DNA of 58,318 nucleotides from Oscillospiraceae bacterium (GCA_902362965.1 CABIYQ010000011.1:1-58318), one strand, 5' to 3'. Counted from the stretch's first letter, positions 1 to 9,508 are shown. Program-made: numbers and translations. Notes: a model not told the origin generated them from the sequence alone.

Positions 1-412
1 GAAAACAACAGGAATCCATTCTTTGTATAGTATTCGGAATAGAAATATATGTTAAATTACTGCATTTATAAAAACACATTGTTCCGATACTTTTTATTCC
101 GGAAGAAATATAAACTCGCTTAATAGTACTATTCTCTTTGAAAGCATTTTGACCTAAACTTGTAACGGTATATGTTACACCATTGTTAGTGATCGTAGAT
201 GGAATAGTAAGATATTCTGATGAGCCTGTGTAACCTGTTATTGTTGCAGTTGTTCCTGAAACAGTGTAAACAAATCCTGAACTGGTCGTTTCCGCACTGG
301 CTGATATTGATAGATTCTTAAATACAAGAATACTATCATTTGATGTAATTGAAAATGCAGCAATAAAAACAATGGAAAGCAAAGCGGAAATAATTTTATT
401 TGTTTTTTTCAT
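1..412 (-). CDS. Secreted leucine-rich-repeat (BspA/LRR_5-like) protein, partial (N-terminus only)
   Basis: The frame is open from an ATG at 412 to the window edge, giving about 137 residues, so the C-terminus is missing. AAGGAG lies about 9 nt upstream. Residues 1-40 look like a signal peptide: MKKTNK, then a hydrophobic stretch, ending near ASAETTS. The rest shows the pattern of BspA-type LRR_5 repeats, such as VTSLGQNAFKENSTIKRVYI followed by GIKSIGTMCFYKCSNLTYISIP. These proteins are typically surface-exposed or secreted and are often adhesins or part of larger multidomain proteins, and a dockerin could follow in the missing part. The gene has its own promoter and is separated from folD by 357 nt. 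Family assignment is good; function is unknown. Confidence 0.75.
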   Translation of the reverse strand, partial: MKKTNKIISALLSIVFIAAFSITSNDSILVFKNLSISASAETTSSGFVYTVSGTTATITGYTGSSEYLTIPSTITNNGVTYTVTSLGQNAFKENSTIKRVYISSGIKSIGTMCFYKCSNLTYISIPNTIQRMDSCCF

Positions 413-457
413 AATGATTCTCCTTAAATTAATTTTTTTAAGCATGCTTACAAACAC

Positions 458-486
458 ATTATATACCAATAATTTACAAAAATCAA
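458..486 (-). promoter_or_regulatory. Promoter of the LRR protein gene
   Basis: On the minus strand a -35 TTGATT (481-486) and a -10 TATAAT (458-463) are separated by 17 bp. They lie about 46 bp before the ATG of the LRR protein. Confidence 0.7.
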
Positions 487-598
487 CATATAAATATTAA
501 ATTAATCAAATATTTACATTATGTCTATATTTTGTTTAAATATAAAGTGTAGAATATAAATACAGTTTGTGACTGTTTACCATCTTTTCATTAAAAGT

Positions 599-640
599 CC
601 CCACTTGCTTTATTAAGTTCAAGTGGGGTTTTTAATTTTT
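599..640 (+). terminator. Rho-independent terminator-like hairpin reading rightward, no obvious upstream gene
   Basis: CCCCACTTG (599-607) and CAAGTGGGG (620-628) form a perfect 9-bp stem followed by TTTTT on the plus strand. No plus-strand gene precedes it; see the finding on a possible small RNA. The rest of the 413-769 gap holds the LRR promoter, this hairpin, a 20-nt sequence repeated at 57864, and the folD terminator. Confidence 0.55.
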
Positions 641-710
641 AAGACTTTATGTTGCATATCCGACAGAAAGTATTTATACTGTAGTTTTTACACAACTGTA
701 TTTATATCAG

Positions 711-760
711 TAAAAATAAAAAGCACTCCATAAACAACGCAAATACGCAGTTTACGGAGT
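711..760 (-). terminator. Terminator of the folD-containing operon
   Basis: On the minus strand ACTCCGTAAAC (750-760) pairs with GTTTATGGAGT (725-735) through one G-U wobble, followed by a T-rich run (711-724). It lies just after the folD stop codon. A plus-strand T run also exists, so it may work in both directions. Confidence 0.7.
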
Positions 761-769
761 ATTTTTTTA

Positions 770-1627
770 TTATTTTATATCATTTTGCAATTTAGCGGCA
801 GTAAGAGTATTCTGCATAAGCATAGCGATAGTCATAGGTCCGACTCCACCCGGAACAGGAGTAATATAGGAAGCTTTATTTTGTACTTCATTAAAATCAA
901 CATCACCGCATAATTTACCATTTTCCAATCGGTTCATACCGACATCAATAACTACAGCTCCTTCTTTTACCATATCAGCAGTAACAAAATTAGCTTTTCC
1001 GACTGCTGCAACAAGTATATCTGCATTTTTACAAATCTCAGTAAGATTCTGAGTTTTTGAATGACAAATTGTAACCGTACCGCTTCTATGTAAAAGAAGC
1101 ATAGACATAGGCTTTCCGACAATATTGCTTCTGCCTATAACAACACAATTTTTACCTGATATTTCAACTCCTGTACTGTCAATTAGTTCCATTACTCCTG
1201 CCGGAGTACAAGGAAGAAAAGCAAATTCGCCAATCATTATCTTCCCTACATTAAACGGATGGAAAGCATCAACATCCTTTTCAGGTCTTATAGCATTAAT
1301 AATTGCATTTTCATTGATTTGCTTTGGCAATGGTAACTGACATAAAATACCATTTACTTTTGGATCATCATTTAATTTTTCTACTAGTTCCAGAAGTTCC
1401 TGCTGAGTAGTATCTTCAGGTAATGCATATTCATAAGAATTAAATCCTACTTCCGAACACGCTTTCTTCTTGGAGTTTACATAAACTCTCGATGCCGGAT
1501 CATTTCCGACAATTACAACTGCCAATCCGGGAGTAATTCCACTCTTTTCAATTAATTCAGCCGTCTGATTTTTTACTTTTGATTTAACAGACGCTGAAAC
1601 TTCTTTTCCATTAATTAAATTTGCCAT
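770..1627 (-). CDS. folD: Bifunctional methylenetetrahydrofolate dehydrogenase / methenyltetrahydrofolate cyclohydrolase
   Basis: FolD interconverts 5,10-methylene-, 5,10-methenyl- and 10-formyl-tetrahydrofolate in the cytoplasm using NADP, supplying one-carbon units for purine, thymidylate and formyl-Met-tRNA synthesis. At 285 residues it has the family's usual length. Visible signatures are YVNSKKKACSEVGF (about 49-62, with the catalytic lysine region), the nucleotide-binding GRSNIVGKPMSMLL (about 165-178), and PVPGGVGPMTIAML near the C-terminus. A GGAGG site lies about 8 nt before the ATG, and the start overlaps the upstream lgt stop by one base (TAATG), so the two are translationally coupled. 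It is the last gene of the operon and is followed by a clear terminator. Confidence 0.97.
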   Translation of the reverse strand: MANLINGKEVSASVKSKVKNQTAELIEKSGITPGLAVVIVGNDPASRVYVNSKKKACSEVGFNSYEYALPEDTTQQELLELVEKLNDDPKVNGILCQLPLPKQINENAIINAIRPEKDVDAFHPFNVGKIMIGEFAFLPCTPAGVMELIDSTGVEISGKNCVVIGRSNIVGKPMSMLLLHRSGTVTICHSKTQNLTEICKNADILVAAVGKANFVTADMVKEGAVVIDVGMNRLENGKLCGDVDFNEVQNKASYITPVPGGVGPMTIAMLMQNTLTAAKLQNDIK

Positions 1628-2703
1628 TATTCATCCTCCGATTCTATCGTTTCATTTATTTTATTTTCTTCTATAAAATCAATTCCCTGCTCCTCGTCAG
1701 TGATGGATTCCGCACCGTCTGCTATCTCATGCTCAGTTTTATCAGGTACTGATTTATTTCCAGAACGTGCCGCAGCCTCTCTAAGCAGATTTTTAGATTC
1801 TTCAGTATTGCAATACAGCTGATAATCATCGCCCATACGTCTTACCTTTGAACCAAATATAAACAGCAATATTACAGAAGCTACTACACATACAGCAGCT
1901 AAAATCTGAGAAACCCTGATATTTCCAAGCATAAGACTGTCTGTTCGCAGTCCCTCAATAAAGAACCTTCCCAAACCGTACCATCCAATATACATAAGAA
2001 AAATCTGACCGTCGTACTTTCTGAATTTTGCCGCAAAAATTGCAAGAAGAATAAATCCCAGAATGCACCAGACTGACTCATACAAAAAGCATGGATGAAC
2101 AGGCTTTGACGGATTCATCACAACACCTGAACCAGTTGTAAGATCATCATAATTATTAATAATAAAACGTTGAATCGTACCTCCGTTCATACCAAAAATA
2201 CTGTCTGTATTGCATCCGAACGCCTCTTGATTTGTAAAGTTTCCCCATCGTCCGACGCCCTGACCAATAAGAAAACCAACACCTGCAATATCCAAAAGAG
2301 GAAGAAGCTTCACCTTTCGCAGCTTTGCTACAAGTCCACCCACCAAAACAGCTCCTATAATTCCCCCATAAATGGCAAGTCCTCCGTTTCTTGTATTAAA
2401 CATAGCTTTCCAATCACCAGAATAATTATCCCAGCTCATAACGACATAATATATTCTCGCTCCTACCAGACCGCCTAAAATTCCCGCTAATATTGCATCA
2501 ATAGCTCGATCAGGATCAATACCGTATTTTTTCATTTGAGAAAAACCGTAGATCATTGCAAGTATTAATCCGAATACTATTAAAAGGCTATACCATTTAA
2601 TATCGAACCCGAACACAGTAAACGCCGTATCATTAATTCTAAAATCCAGACCCAGTTTTGGAAATACTATCTGATCCGGATCAAGAAGTGAACTTGCAGT
2701 CAT
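1627..2703 (-). CDS. lgt: Prolipoprotein diacylglyceryl transferase
   Basis: Lgt moves the diacylglyceryl group of phosphatidylglycerol onto the lipobox cysteine of prolipoproteins in the cytoplasmic membrane, the first step of lipoprotein maturation. The product has about seven hydrophobic segments, the family region RNGGLAIYGGIIG, and the Lgt signature GRWGNFTNQEAFG. The last 60 or so residues are an acidic hydrophilic tail beyond the usual end, so at 358 aa it is longer than most Lgt proteins. I chose the ATG at 2703 because AGGAGG sits 7 nt upstream. An in-frame ATG at 2721 (six residues longer, overlapping the previous stop as ATGA) is the alternative. Confidence 0.95.
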   Translation of the reverse strand: MTASSLLDPDQIVFPKLGLDFRINDTAFTVFGFDIKWYSLLIVFGLILAMIYGFSQMKKYGIDPDRAIDAILAGILGGLVGARIYYVVMSWDNYSGDWKAMFNTRNGGLAIYGGIIGAVLVGGLVAKLRKVKLLPLLDIAGVGFLIGQGVGRWGNFTNQEAFGCNTDSIFGMNGGTIQRFIINNYDDLTTGSGVVMNPSKPVHPCFLYESVWCILGFILLAIFAAKFRKYDGQIFLMYIGWYGLGRFFIEGLRTDSLMLGNIRVSQILAAVCVVASVILLFIFGSKVRRMGDDYQLYCNTEESKNLLREAAARSGNKSVPDKTEHEIADGAESITDEEQGIDFIEENKINETIESEDE

Positions 2704-2717
2704 ATCATACCCTCCTG

Positions 2718-3986
2718 TCATTCAATCACCGATAAAGTAAGATTATTTATATCAAATCTTTCATTTAATGTTTTCTGAACATCGTCATAGGTCATTTCAG
2801 AAAGAACTTTAATAGAATCATACGGCTCTACGCCTGACATAAAAGCAGATATCAGATTTCCGGCTACCGCTTCAGCATTATTGCTTTCCATTATCATTCC
2901 GCCGTAAGTGGATTTTTTAATACTGTCATACAGCGACTTATCCAGTCCTTCGGCTTTTACTCTTTCGATTTCGTCTGTAAGACGTGACAGTAACAGCTTC
3001 GGATCGGAAGATTCCCCACTGAAAATAAGTGTAAAGAATCCGTCTCCGTCAAACACTTCAAATCCAAAGGTAGAATTAATAAGACCTTCGTCAATCAGTC
3101 TTTTGTAAAGAGGAGCAGACGGGTCGGAAATAACGCTTCCTGCAATATAACATTCCATATTGGCTTTTAATCTTTGATATCCCGAAAGAGGTCTGCACTT
3201 TATTCCTATGTTAAAGATCGGAGAACCAACAGGAAGATGCTCAGTCACCTCAGATTTGACTATCTCATAAGGCTCCTCCTGAAAAACCGTTTCCAGTTCA
3301 ATATTTTCACAAGGCTTCAAAAGCTCGTCTGCCACAGACAGAACATCATTAGTTCTGACATTGCCTGCCAGTACCAATACCATATTATGCAGATTATAAA
3401 AAGTATTGTAGCATTTATAAAGAAGCTCTGCATCAATTTTTGCAATACTTTCAATAGTTCCGGCAATGTCAATTCTGACAGGATGACTATGATACATTCC
3501 CTGAAGCATGTTAAAAAGGACTTTCCAACCGGGATTATCGTTGCACATTTTAATTTCCTGACCTATTATTCCCTGTTCCTTGTCTACAGTTTCCTGAGTA
3601 AAATAAGGATTCTGTACAAAATTCAGCAGAATTTTAAGCGATTCAAGATAATTATCGGAACAGCTGTAAAGATAACATGTTCTGTCAAAGGAAGTATACG
3701 CATTTGCATTAGCTCCTGTTTTGGCATACTGTGCAAAAGCGTCGCAATCTTCATTTTCAAACAATTTATGTTCAAGAAAATGCGCAATACCCTCCGGAAC
3801 GACCGTATATTCCTTATCTGCTTTTGTTTTGAACATTGTATTAATAGAACCGTATTTTGTACCGAATAATGCTTCTGTTGTACTGAACCCATTCATTTCA
3901 CATATATAAATGTCAAGTCCGGAAGGGTGTTTTATATAATTGCACTTGTCTCCTGTCTGACTGCAAAGTATTTCCTGAATTTCCAT
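2718..3986 (-). CDS. yfmH: M16-family zinc peptidase, YfmH-like (active-site-bearing partner)
   Basis: This 422-residue protein is a pitrilysin/insulinase-fold (M16) member. The inverted zinc motif HxxEH is intact as HFLEH (69-73), with a candidate third ligand E144 in the EQGIIGQEIKM helix, so this partner should be catalytic. NCBI nomenclature links YfmF/YfmH pairs to 5-aminopentanol modification of elongation factor P in Bacillus; that role is known from the family and inferred here. It starts 5 nt after yfmF, and its Shine-Dalgarno GGGAGAG lies within the last codons of yfmF. The stop lies 15 bases inside the region upstream of lgt, overlapping only the alternative lgt start at 2721. Family certain, substrate uncertain. 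Confidence 0.88.
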   Translation of the reverse strand: MEIQEILCSQTGDKCNYIKHPSGLDIYICEMNGFSTTEALFGTKYGSINTMFKTKADKEYTVVPEGIAHFLEHKLFENEDCDAFAQYAKTGANANAYTSFDRTCYLYSCSDNYLESLKILLNFVQNPYFTQETVDKEQGIIGQEIKMCNDNPGWKVLFNMLQGMYHSHPVRIDIAGTIESIAKIDAELLYKCYNTFYNLHNMVLVLAGNVRTNDVLSVADELLKPCENIELETVFQEEPYEIVKSEVTEHLPVGSPIFNIGIKCRPLSGYQRLKANMECYIAGSVISDPSAPLYKRLIDEGLINSTFGFEVFDGDGFFTLIFSGESSDPKLLLSRLTDEIERVKAEGLDKSLYDSIKKSTYGGMIMESNNAEAVAGNLISAFMSGVEPYDSIKVLSEMTYDDVQKTLNERFDINNLTLSVIE

Positions 3987-3991
3987 TGTTC

Positions 3992-5248
3992 TTACTCTCC
4001 CTTCATTACATAAACAGTATCAAGCTCTAAGGATTCCGCAGCGGCAATAATCTGCTCTCTTGTAACTGCCTTATATTTTTCTATAGATTCAGCCGGACTT
4101 ATTACTTCATCGTTTATAAAACAACCATAATACCAGTTAATATATGACAATGGAGTATCTCCAACGCCCTTCAGAGAATTTATTATGCTCAGAATAGAAT
4201 TATTTACATCTTCTTCTGAGAAATTTCCCTTTTTAATTTCCTCCAGCTGATTTAAAATTTCATTTTCAGTTTTTATAATATTTTCTTCTTCAATACCACA
4301 ATCTACAAAAACCGTTCCTTTAAGCTGATTATACCCTGCCGCACAGTAATAGCAAAGGCTGAGCTTTTCTCTTACATTAAGGAAAAGCTTAGAAAAAGGA
4401 GTACCTCCGAAAATTGTATTCATAAGCTTCATTGCATATGTGTCCTTATTATGAGATTTAAAAGCCATGACCATCTTGCATTGATTAACATCAAGCTTTT
4501 CTTCATACCTGAAAACTTCTTCCTTAACAGGACTGAAATTAACAAATTTATTCTTAACAGAATTTCTTTTTATTGAAGAGAAAGCCTTTGAAATTTTTTC
4601 TTCAATATCCTGATTTTCCTCCGGACCCACAAAGTAGATTTCAATCTGAGCGTCTGATAACAGTTTTTGATAAGCTTCATAAGCCTGCGCAGAAGTTACG
4701 GACTTTGCCTTATCCTTATTGCCGTAAGAAGAATTTTCACTGTTTTCGCCTTTGAATGTAAACTTCTGAGCCTGGCGTACAGCGTATCCCCTTTTATTAT
4801 TGATTTCAGCTTCAATAGAATCAAGAAGATCTTTTTTTCTGAATTCAAATGGCTCGCTGTCAAATTCACCGTTTTGAGCGTTCGGAGAAAATACACAGTC
4901 CAATAAAATTCTCAGTACTTCTCCGCTTATATCCTCGCCTTCAAGAGCATATCTGTTATGAATTGACGTAACGCCAATACAAAGCTTCTGAAAGTCCCCC
5001 TGCTTTACTATATCAACATTGATATTTGCTCCGTAAAGTGAATTTAATTTAGCCGTGATCTCACTGATATTTTTATATCTGCTGTTTGACGAACCCATTA
5101 TACCAATTGCAAGAGCATTGGCTGACGCCGTTTCATCAAGTAAATCCGTAATAAACATAATCTGCACTTTGTTTGTTTTAAATTTCGGATCGATTATAGT
5201 TGAATACCCAATTCCGTCAGCCACAATCCTTCTGGAATAATTAGCCAT
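3992..5248 (-). CDS. yfmF: M16-family peptidase-like protein, YfmF-like (no zinc motif)
   Basis: A 418-residue insulinase-fold protein. The N-terminal domain lacks any HxxEH: the equivalent region reads NALAIGIMGSSNSRYKN. It is therefore probably the non-catalytic half of a heterodimer with the downstream HFLEH-bearing YfmH, as in other split M16 enzymes. The C-terminal half keeps the conserved GGTPFSKLFLNVREKLSLCYY segment typical of M16 non-catalytic domains. The start is the ATG at 5248, preceded by AAGGAGA with 9 nt spacing. A longer reading from 5269 would begin inside that ribosome-binding site and is unlikely. It lies downstream of addA after an 83-nt gap. Confidence 0.85.
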   Translation of the reverse strand: MANYSRRIVADGIGYSTIIDPKFKTNKVQIMFITDLLDETASANALAIGIMGSSNSRYKNISEITAKLNSLYGANINVDIVKQGDFQKLCIGVTSIHNRYALEGEDISGEVLRILLDCVFSPNAQNGEFDSEPFEFRKKDLLDSIEAEINNKRGYAVRQAQKFTFKGENSENSSYGNKDKAKSVTSAQAYEAYQKLLSDAQIEIYFVGPEENQDIEEKISKAFSSIKRNSVKNKFVNFSPVKEEVFRYEEKLDVNQCKMVMAFKSHNKDTYAMKLMNTIFGGTPFSKLFLNVREKLSLCYYCAAGYNQLKGTVFVDCGIEEENIIKTENEILNQLEEIKKGNFSEEDVNNSILSIINSLKGVGDTPLSYINWYYGCFINDEVISPAESIEKYKAVTREQIIAAAESLELDTVYVMKGE

Positions 5249-5331
5249 AATACTATTCTCCTTTTTCATTTTTTAATCGTACCATTACGATTATATCATA
5301 TATTCTTTAATATTTCCAGTAAAATGTCAAA

Positions 5332-8300
5332 TTAAAATATTCTAATTTCAGTTTTTTTGTAAAAAGAATAAATCAGCGCGGTTTTAACAGGTTTTTTTTC
5401 TATTTTTTCCAAAGCTTTTTTATAAAGAAAAATCTGATTTTTATATTTTTCAGCAATAATATTAAGATTGTCAATTTTATCTGTTTTATAATCTACCAAT
5501 ACAAAATGATCTTCATTTTCAATTATCATGTCAATAATACCGTTAAGAATTCCTCCCGTACCTTTATATTTCTTACCGAACTCATTTTCCAGTTCAAGAT
5601 CGTTTATTGAAATAAGAAACTTTTTCTCACGTATTGTTCTGCATGATTTTTTTATCATTTCATATATTTCAGAATGTAAAAAGGCGTCAATATCTTCATA
5701 CTGTATCGATTCACTTTGTTTTTGTGAAATGTAACCGAAATCAAGCATGCGTTTTTTTTCTTTTTCAAAATCAGCTTCCAGATTTTTAAAATCTGTAAAC
5801 TGTAAAAATCTGTGAAGAGCAGTACCTTTTTCAGCGGCAGTTAATTTGCCGGACTCAATCATAAACGCAGGTCTGCTAAGTATAAAGTTAACGCTGTCGT
5901 CATTTTTGGCAACATCAGATACAGACAGCTTTGAATTCAGTTCAGACAATTTTAAATCATATTTAAATTCAAAAGCTGCACGTAGTCTGTCTGAAATTTT
6001 ATTATCCTCAATACTGTCTTTACCCTCATTTGTATCTATAATCGTTTCATAATCATTGTCCGGCTTTAATTCTTCAAAACTGATTTCAAAATCGTCATCA
6101 TTGACATAACTTTCATAAATACCAAATACTTCTCTGAGCCTGCCGGATTTTCTATGGGACAGCAATGTCATCAAAAGCCAATCGCCCATAGATTTTGCAG
6201 AGGATACAAGCGACTCTGTAATTCCCTGATTCATATAAATATCCGCCGCATACTCCTGAGCCTTACCGACTTCGCTTTCCGCCGTATTAACAGTAATGAA
6301 AAGCCGTTCCTTTGCTCTGGTCAAAGCAACATATAAAAGACGCATTTCTTCACTCAACATTTTATTTTGATTATATCCGCAAATATATTCATATGGTATA
6401 GTAGTAAACTTTTCATACTTTTCCTTATTCTGAAGCTTAAACCCAATACCGCAGTCATAAGAAAACTGAAAAGGCTTAAGCTTATCCTGTATACTGAATT
6501 TTGTAGACGTTTCAGCAATAAAAACAAACGGGAATTCAAGACCCTTAGACTTATGCATAGTCTTTATATATACTGCATTCTGAGATGATGCTGATACATT
6601 TCCGCTTCTGAAATCACCCTTTGATTCCATTACGCTATCTATATATCTTATAAATCCTGAAAGACCGTTTCCCGAATTCAGTTCATATGAATTGGCATAT
6701 TCCAAAAGCATTCTTAAATTTGCTTTTTTCTTTTCACTGTCCTTATAAAGCTGAATGACCGATGTAAAATCCGTACTGTCATAAATTTTTTGAATAAGTT
6801 CAGGAAGTGTATAAAAAGTTGAAAGTAAACGGAGTTCATTTATAAAATCATACAAAAATTTAGATTTTGTATATATCATGTCCTCCTTTGAAAAAATAGG
6901 TTTGTCGTTTTCAATTCCCAGAGCATCATATAAATTTGTGTAAATATTATGTTCCTTATTAATAAGCCGTATTTCAGCAACTTCATCGGCGCTGAACATA
7001 AACATAGGCGAAAGCATTACAGACGTTATAGGTATATCTGACAAAGGGTTGTCCACTACCCTCAGAAGATTCAGCAGTACCGATACCTCTCTTGATTTAA
7101 GATAACCAGAAACCTCCTCGCAGCTGACAGTTATCCCACGCTTCTCAAGTTCTCTTGCATAAACGGGAATTTTTTTTCTGTTCCTCAGCAAAATACAAAA
7201 ATCCTTCATTTCACAAGGTCTTGACGATTTTCCGTTATCCCTGCTGACAGAAATTTTCTCATCAAGCATTCTGCGGATTTTTTCAGCAATGCACACAGCT
7301 TCTGTATCCTCACAGCTTTCGTCCGACTTATCTATCAACATTATATGAGTATTACGATTATTTTCATAAAATTCTGCACCTTTTATAAGGTATTCATTTT
7401 TATTGTAATCAATGTCTCCCACGCTTTCAGTCATTATATTTTTAAATACATAGTTTACAAAATTTATAACCTGTTCAGAACTTCTGAAATTTCTGTTTAG
7501 TTTAATATATGAATTTCTCTTATCATTTTCCTTATAAGGAACGGCATTATTGACCGCATTTATAAAATTATCCGGATTAGCGAGACGGAAACGGTAAATA
7601 GATTGTTTTACATCTCCAACAAAAAACAGATTATTTCCGTATTCTTCAGCGCTGCCGTTATGCGAAAGCAATCTGAAAATCATATCCTGACGGTTATTGG
7701 AATCCTGAAACTCGTCAATCATAATCACCTGATAGTATTCTGACAGCTCTTCGGCAAGCTTTGTTCTAATTATTTTTCCATCCTCACTGCACTCGGCAAG
7801 AAGATTAAGTACTATTTGTTCTGCATCGTCAAATCCAATAGCATTTTTAGCTTCCTTAGCCTTATAAAGATTTTCTGAAAATTCAATTATAATCTGAGAA
7901 AGTGCAGACATAATTTCTTTATGACGCTTAATATCGTCACATGCATTAACCAGCATCGCCCTATTATCCGCTATCGACTTTACTGTTTCTTTAACAGAAT
8001 CCCTTATTTTTTTTATGAACTGTCTTTCTTCGGGATAAGCATAATTTTTTCCGGCTGCTGGAAAATTCTTATATTTCACACAAGAAAAATAATCTGATAA
8101 CTCCTCATAATCGTCCGTTTCCAAAACCGATAGTGCTTTGTTCACAATATTTTTATCGTCACTAAGAAGCGTCATAAGCTTGTCATCTGAAATTTCAGAA
8201 GCTTTTTCATATGCCGTATTCAGTTTGTTGCTGCATACAAACAATGTGTTTTTCAGCTTTTTAATATACTCCTGTAAATAAATATTACTGTCGTATTGCC

Positions 8301-8883
8301 CATCTAATCCTTTAAGCCAGTTTTTAAAAAACGGTATTGAAGAAATGCAGCCGTACAGCTCAAGAATCATTCTGCAAAGCGGCGCATCACTGTTTCCGCA
8401 GAAATTATTATTCAGCATTTCCATCATTTCCGGATACTTTTCATAGTAACCGTCAACCAAATCCTTAAGCACACTGTCTTTCAGAATATTTTCTTCCGTT
8501 TCATCTATAATACGAAAATCAGAAGCCAGAGAAAGCATATTAATATTATCTCTTATTAAATCAAAACAAAATGAGTGTATTGTAGATATTGAAGCATTTC
8601 CAAGCATTGCATGCTGCCTTGAAAGCCATTTATCAAACGGTCTGTCGTTTATAAGACCTGACAGTGACACAGATAAACGCTGCTTCATTTCCGCAGCAGC
8701 ATCATTGGTAAACGTTACAACTATCATTTTTTCAACGGGAACAGGATTATCCCTGTCTGCAATTATTCTTATAAGACGCTCTACTAATACGGACGTCTTT
8801 CCGCTTCCGGCTGCCGCAGACACTATTACCGAACGCTCCCTTGCGGTGATAGCGTCCAACTGCTCCGCTGTCCATTGTCTCAT
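5332..8883 (-). CDS. addA: ATP-dependent helicase/nuclease subunit A
   Basis: AddA is the UvrD-like 3'-5' helicase plus RecB-type nuclease subunit of the AddAB double-strand-break repair enzyme. It has 1183 residues, within the family range. Walker A AAAGSGKT is at 23-30 and the helicase motif DEFQDS at 390-395. The C-terminal nuclease shows GIIDMII, then DYKTDK at 1131-1136, so the catalytic motif is intact. AAAGGAAAG precedes the ATG. No addB is adjacent: the neighbours are an unknown 166-aa gene upstream and yfmF downstream. In many Firmicutes addB directly precedes addA, so the partner must lie elsewhere or be replaced. Low GC and many short antisense frames are normal here. Confidence 0.95.
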   Translation of the reverse strand: MRQWTAEQLDAITARERSVIVSAAAGSGKTSVLVERLIRIIADRDNPVPVEKMIVVTFTNDAAAEMKQRLSVSLSGLINDRPFDKWLSRQHAMLGNASISTIHSFCFDLIRDNINMLSLASDFRIIDETEENILKDSVLKDLVDGYYEKYPEMMEMLNNNFCGNSDAPLCRMILELYGCISSIPFFKNWLKGLDGQYDSNIYLQEYIKKLKNTLFVCSNKLNTAYEKASEISDDKLMTLLSDDKNIVNKALSVLETDDYEELSDYFSCVKYKNFPAAGKNYAYPEERQFIKKIRDSVKETVKSIADNRAMLVNACDDIKRHKEIMSALSQIIIEFSENLYKAKEAKNAIGFDDAEQIVLNLLAECSEDGKIIRTKLAEELSEYYQVIMIDEFQDSNNRQDMIFRLLSHNGSAEEYGNNLFFVGDVKQSIYRFRLANPDNFINAVNNAVPYKENDKRNSYIKLNRNFRSSEQVINFVNYVFKNIMTESVGDIDYNKNEYLIKGAEFYENNRNTHIMLIDKSDESCEDTEAVCIAEKIRRMLDEKISVSRDNGKSSRPCEMKDFCILLRNRKKIPVYARELEKRGITVSCEEVSGYLKSREVSVLLNLLRVVDNPLSDIPITSVMLSPMFMFSADEVAEIRLINKEHNIYTNLYDALGIENDKPIFSKEDMIYTKSKFLYDFINELRLLSTFYTLPELIQKIYDSTDFTSVIQLYKDSEKKKANLRMLLEYANSYELNSGNGLSGFIRYIDSVMESKGDFRSGNVSASSQNAVYIKTMHKSKGLEFPFVFIAETSTKFSIQDKLKPFQFSYDCGIGFKLQNKEKYEKFTTIPYEYICGYNQNKMLSEEMRLLYVALTRAKERLFITVNTAESEVGKAQEYAADIYMNQGITESLVSSAKSMGDWLLMTLLSHRKSGRLREVFGIYESYVNDDDFEISFEELKPDNDYETIIDTNEGKDSIEDNKISDRLRAAFEFKYDLKLSELNSKLSVSDVAKNDDSVNFILSRPAFMIESGKLTAAEKGTALHRFLQFTDFKNLEADFEKEKKRMLDFGYISQKQSESIQYEDIDAFLHSEIYEMIKKSCRTIREKKFLISINDLELENEFGKKYKGTGGILNGIIDMIIENEDHFVLVDYKTDKIDNLNIIAEKYKNQIFLYKKALEKIEKKPVKTALIYSFYKKTEIRIF

Positions 8884-8959
8884 ATATTTTCACTTTCCTT
8901 TTTATATCTTTCAAATAAATTTATTTATATTATAACATAATATGTAAAATAATTCAAAC

Positions 8960-8997
8960 AGTAAAAAAGAACCTCAATAATGAAGTTCTTTTTTACT
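8960..8997 (-). terminator. Terminator after the radA-unknown gene pair
   Basis: AGTAAAAAAGAAC (8960-8972) and GTTCTTTTTTACT (8985-8997) form a long A/T-flanked stem that supplies its own T run on either strand. The stop codon of the 166-aa gene (8996-8998) lies at the base of the stem. Confidence 0.65.
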
Positions 8998-9496
8998 AAA
9001 CATACCATGCTTCATTGGTAGTATAATCCCACTCAGCAATAAACATATCATAATTAAGAATAATACCATATAGTTCATTATTTATTTCTATATCAAAGCA
9101 ATAATTATTTGCCTCATAGTCTCCGCCATACAGTCTTAAATACGATTTACTGTCAAACATGCTGTCAACCACTAAATAAAATTCATTTCCCTCAAGCTTT
9201 TTATTCGCATAACTAGCTATAAGTATATTGTTATTATCATATTGTTCATAACCACACTTTATAATATCTATTATCTGAAAATTAATAAATCTCATTTCCA
9301 GATTGTCTGCAATAGTATCATAAGTCTCATTGTTTTGAGAATTACTGGTTTTAATACAAACACCTGATGTTTTCCAAATCATATTACTGCCATTGACTTC
9401 AACAGAATCTATAACAGCGTCATGATAGTAAAATTCATTAATTTCATCAGATTTACATTTCTTTTTTTTATATGAATTTAATTTTTCCGATGCCAT
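8996..9496 (-). CDS. Protein of unknown function, 166 aa
   Basis: I do not recognise this family. The protein is soluble with no signal peptide or membrane segment: a lysine-rich N-terminus (NSYKKKKCKSDE) and then an apparently beta-rich body with many aromatic and acidic residues (FYYHDAVIDSVEVNGSNMIWKTSG near the N-terminus, DYTTNEAWYV at the end). Its YHDAVIDSVE opening resembles small beta-sandwich proteins found in Clostridia, but that is only an impression. It starts 12 nt downstream of radA and is followed by a terminator, so it is cotranscribed with radA. It separates radA from addA. No direct evidence for a role in repair. Confidence 0.75.
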   Translation of the reverse strand: MASEKLNSYKKKKCKSDEINEFYYHDAVIDSVEVNGSNMIWKTSGVCIKTSNSQNNETYDTIADNLEMRFINFQIIDIIKCGYEQYDNNNILIASYANKKLEGNEFYLVVDSMFDSKSYLRLYGGDYEANNYCFDIEINNELYGIILNYDMFIAEWDYTTNEAWYV

Positions 9497-9508
9497 ATAT
9501 AAATTCCT

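Noticed and set aside
3174..3869. 231-codon open frame on the plus strand
   Set aside because: Antisense shadow of yfmH; no Shine-Dalgarno and no recognisable domain.
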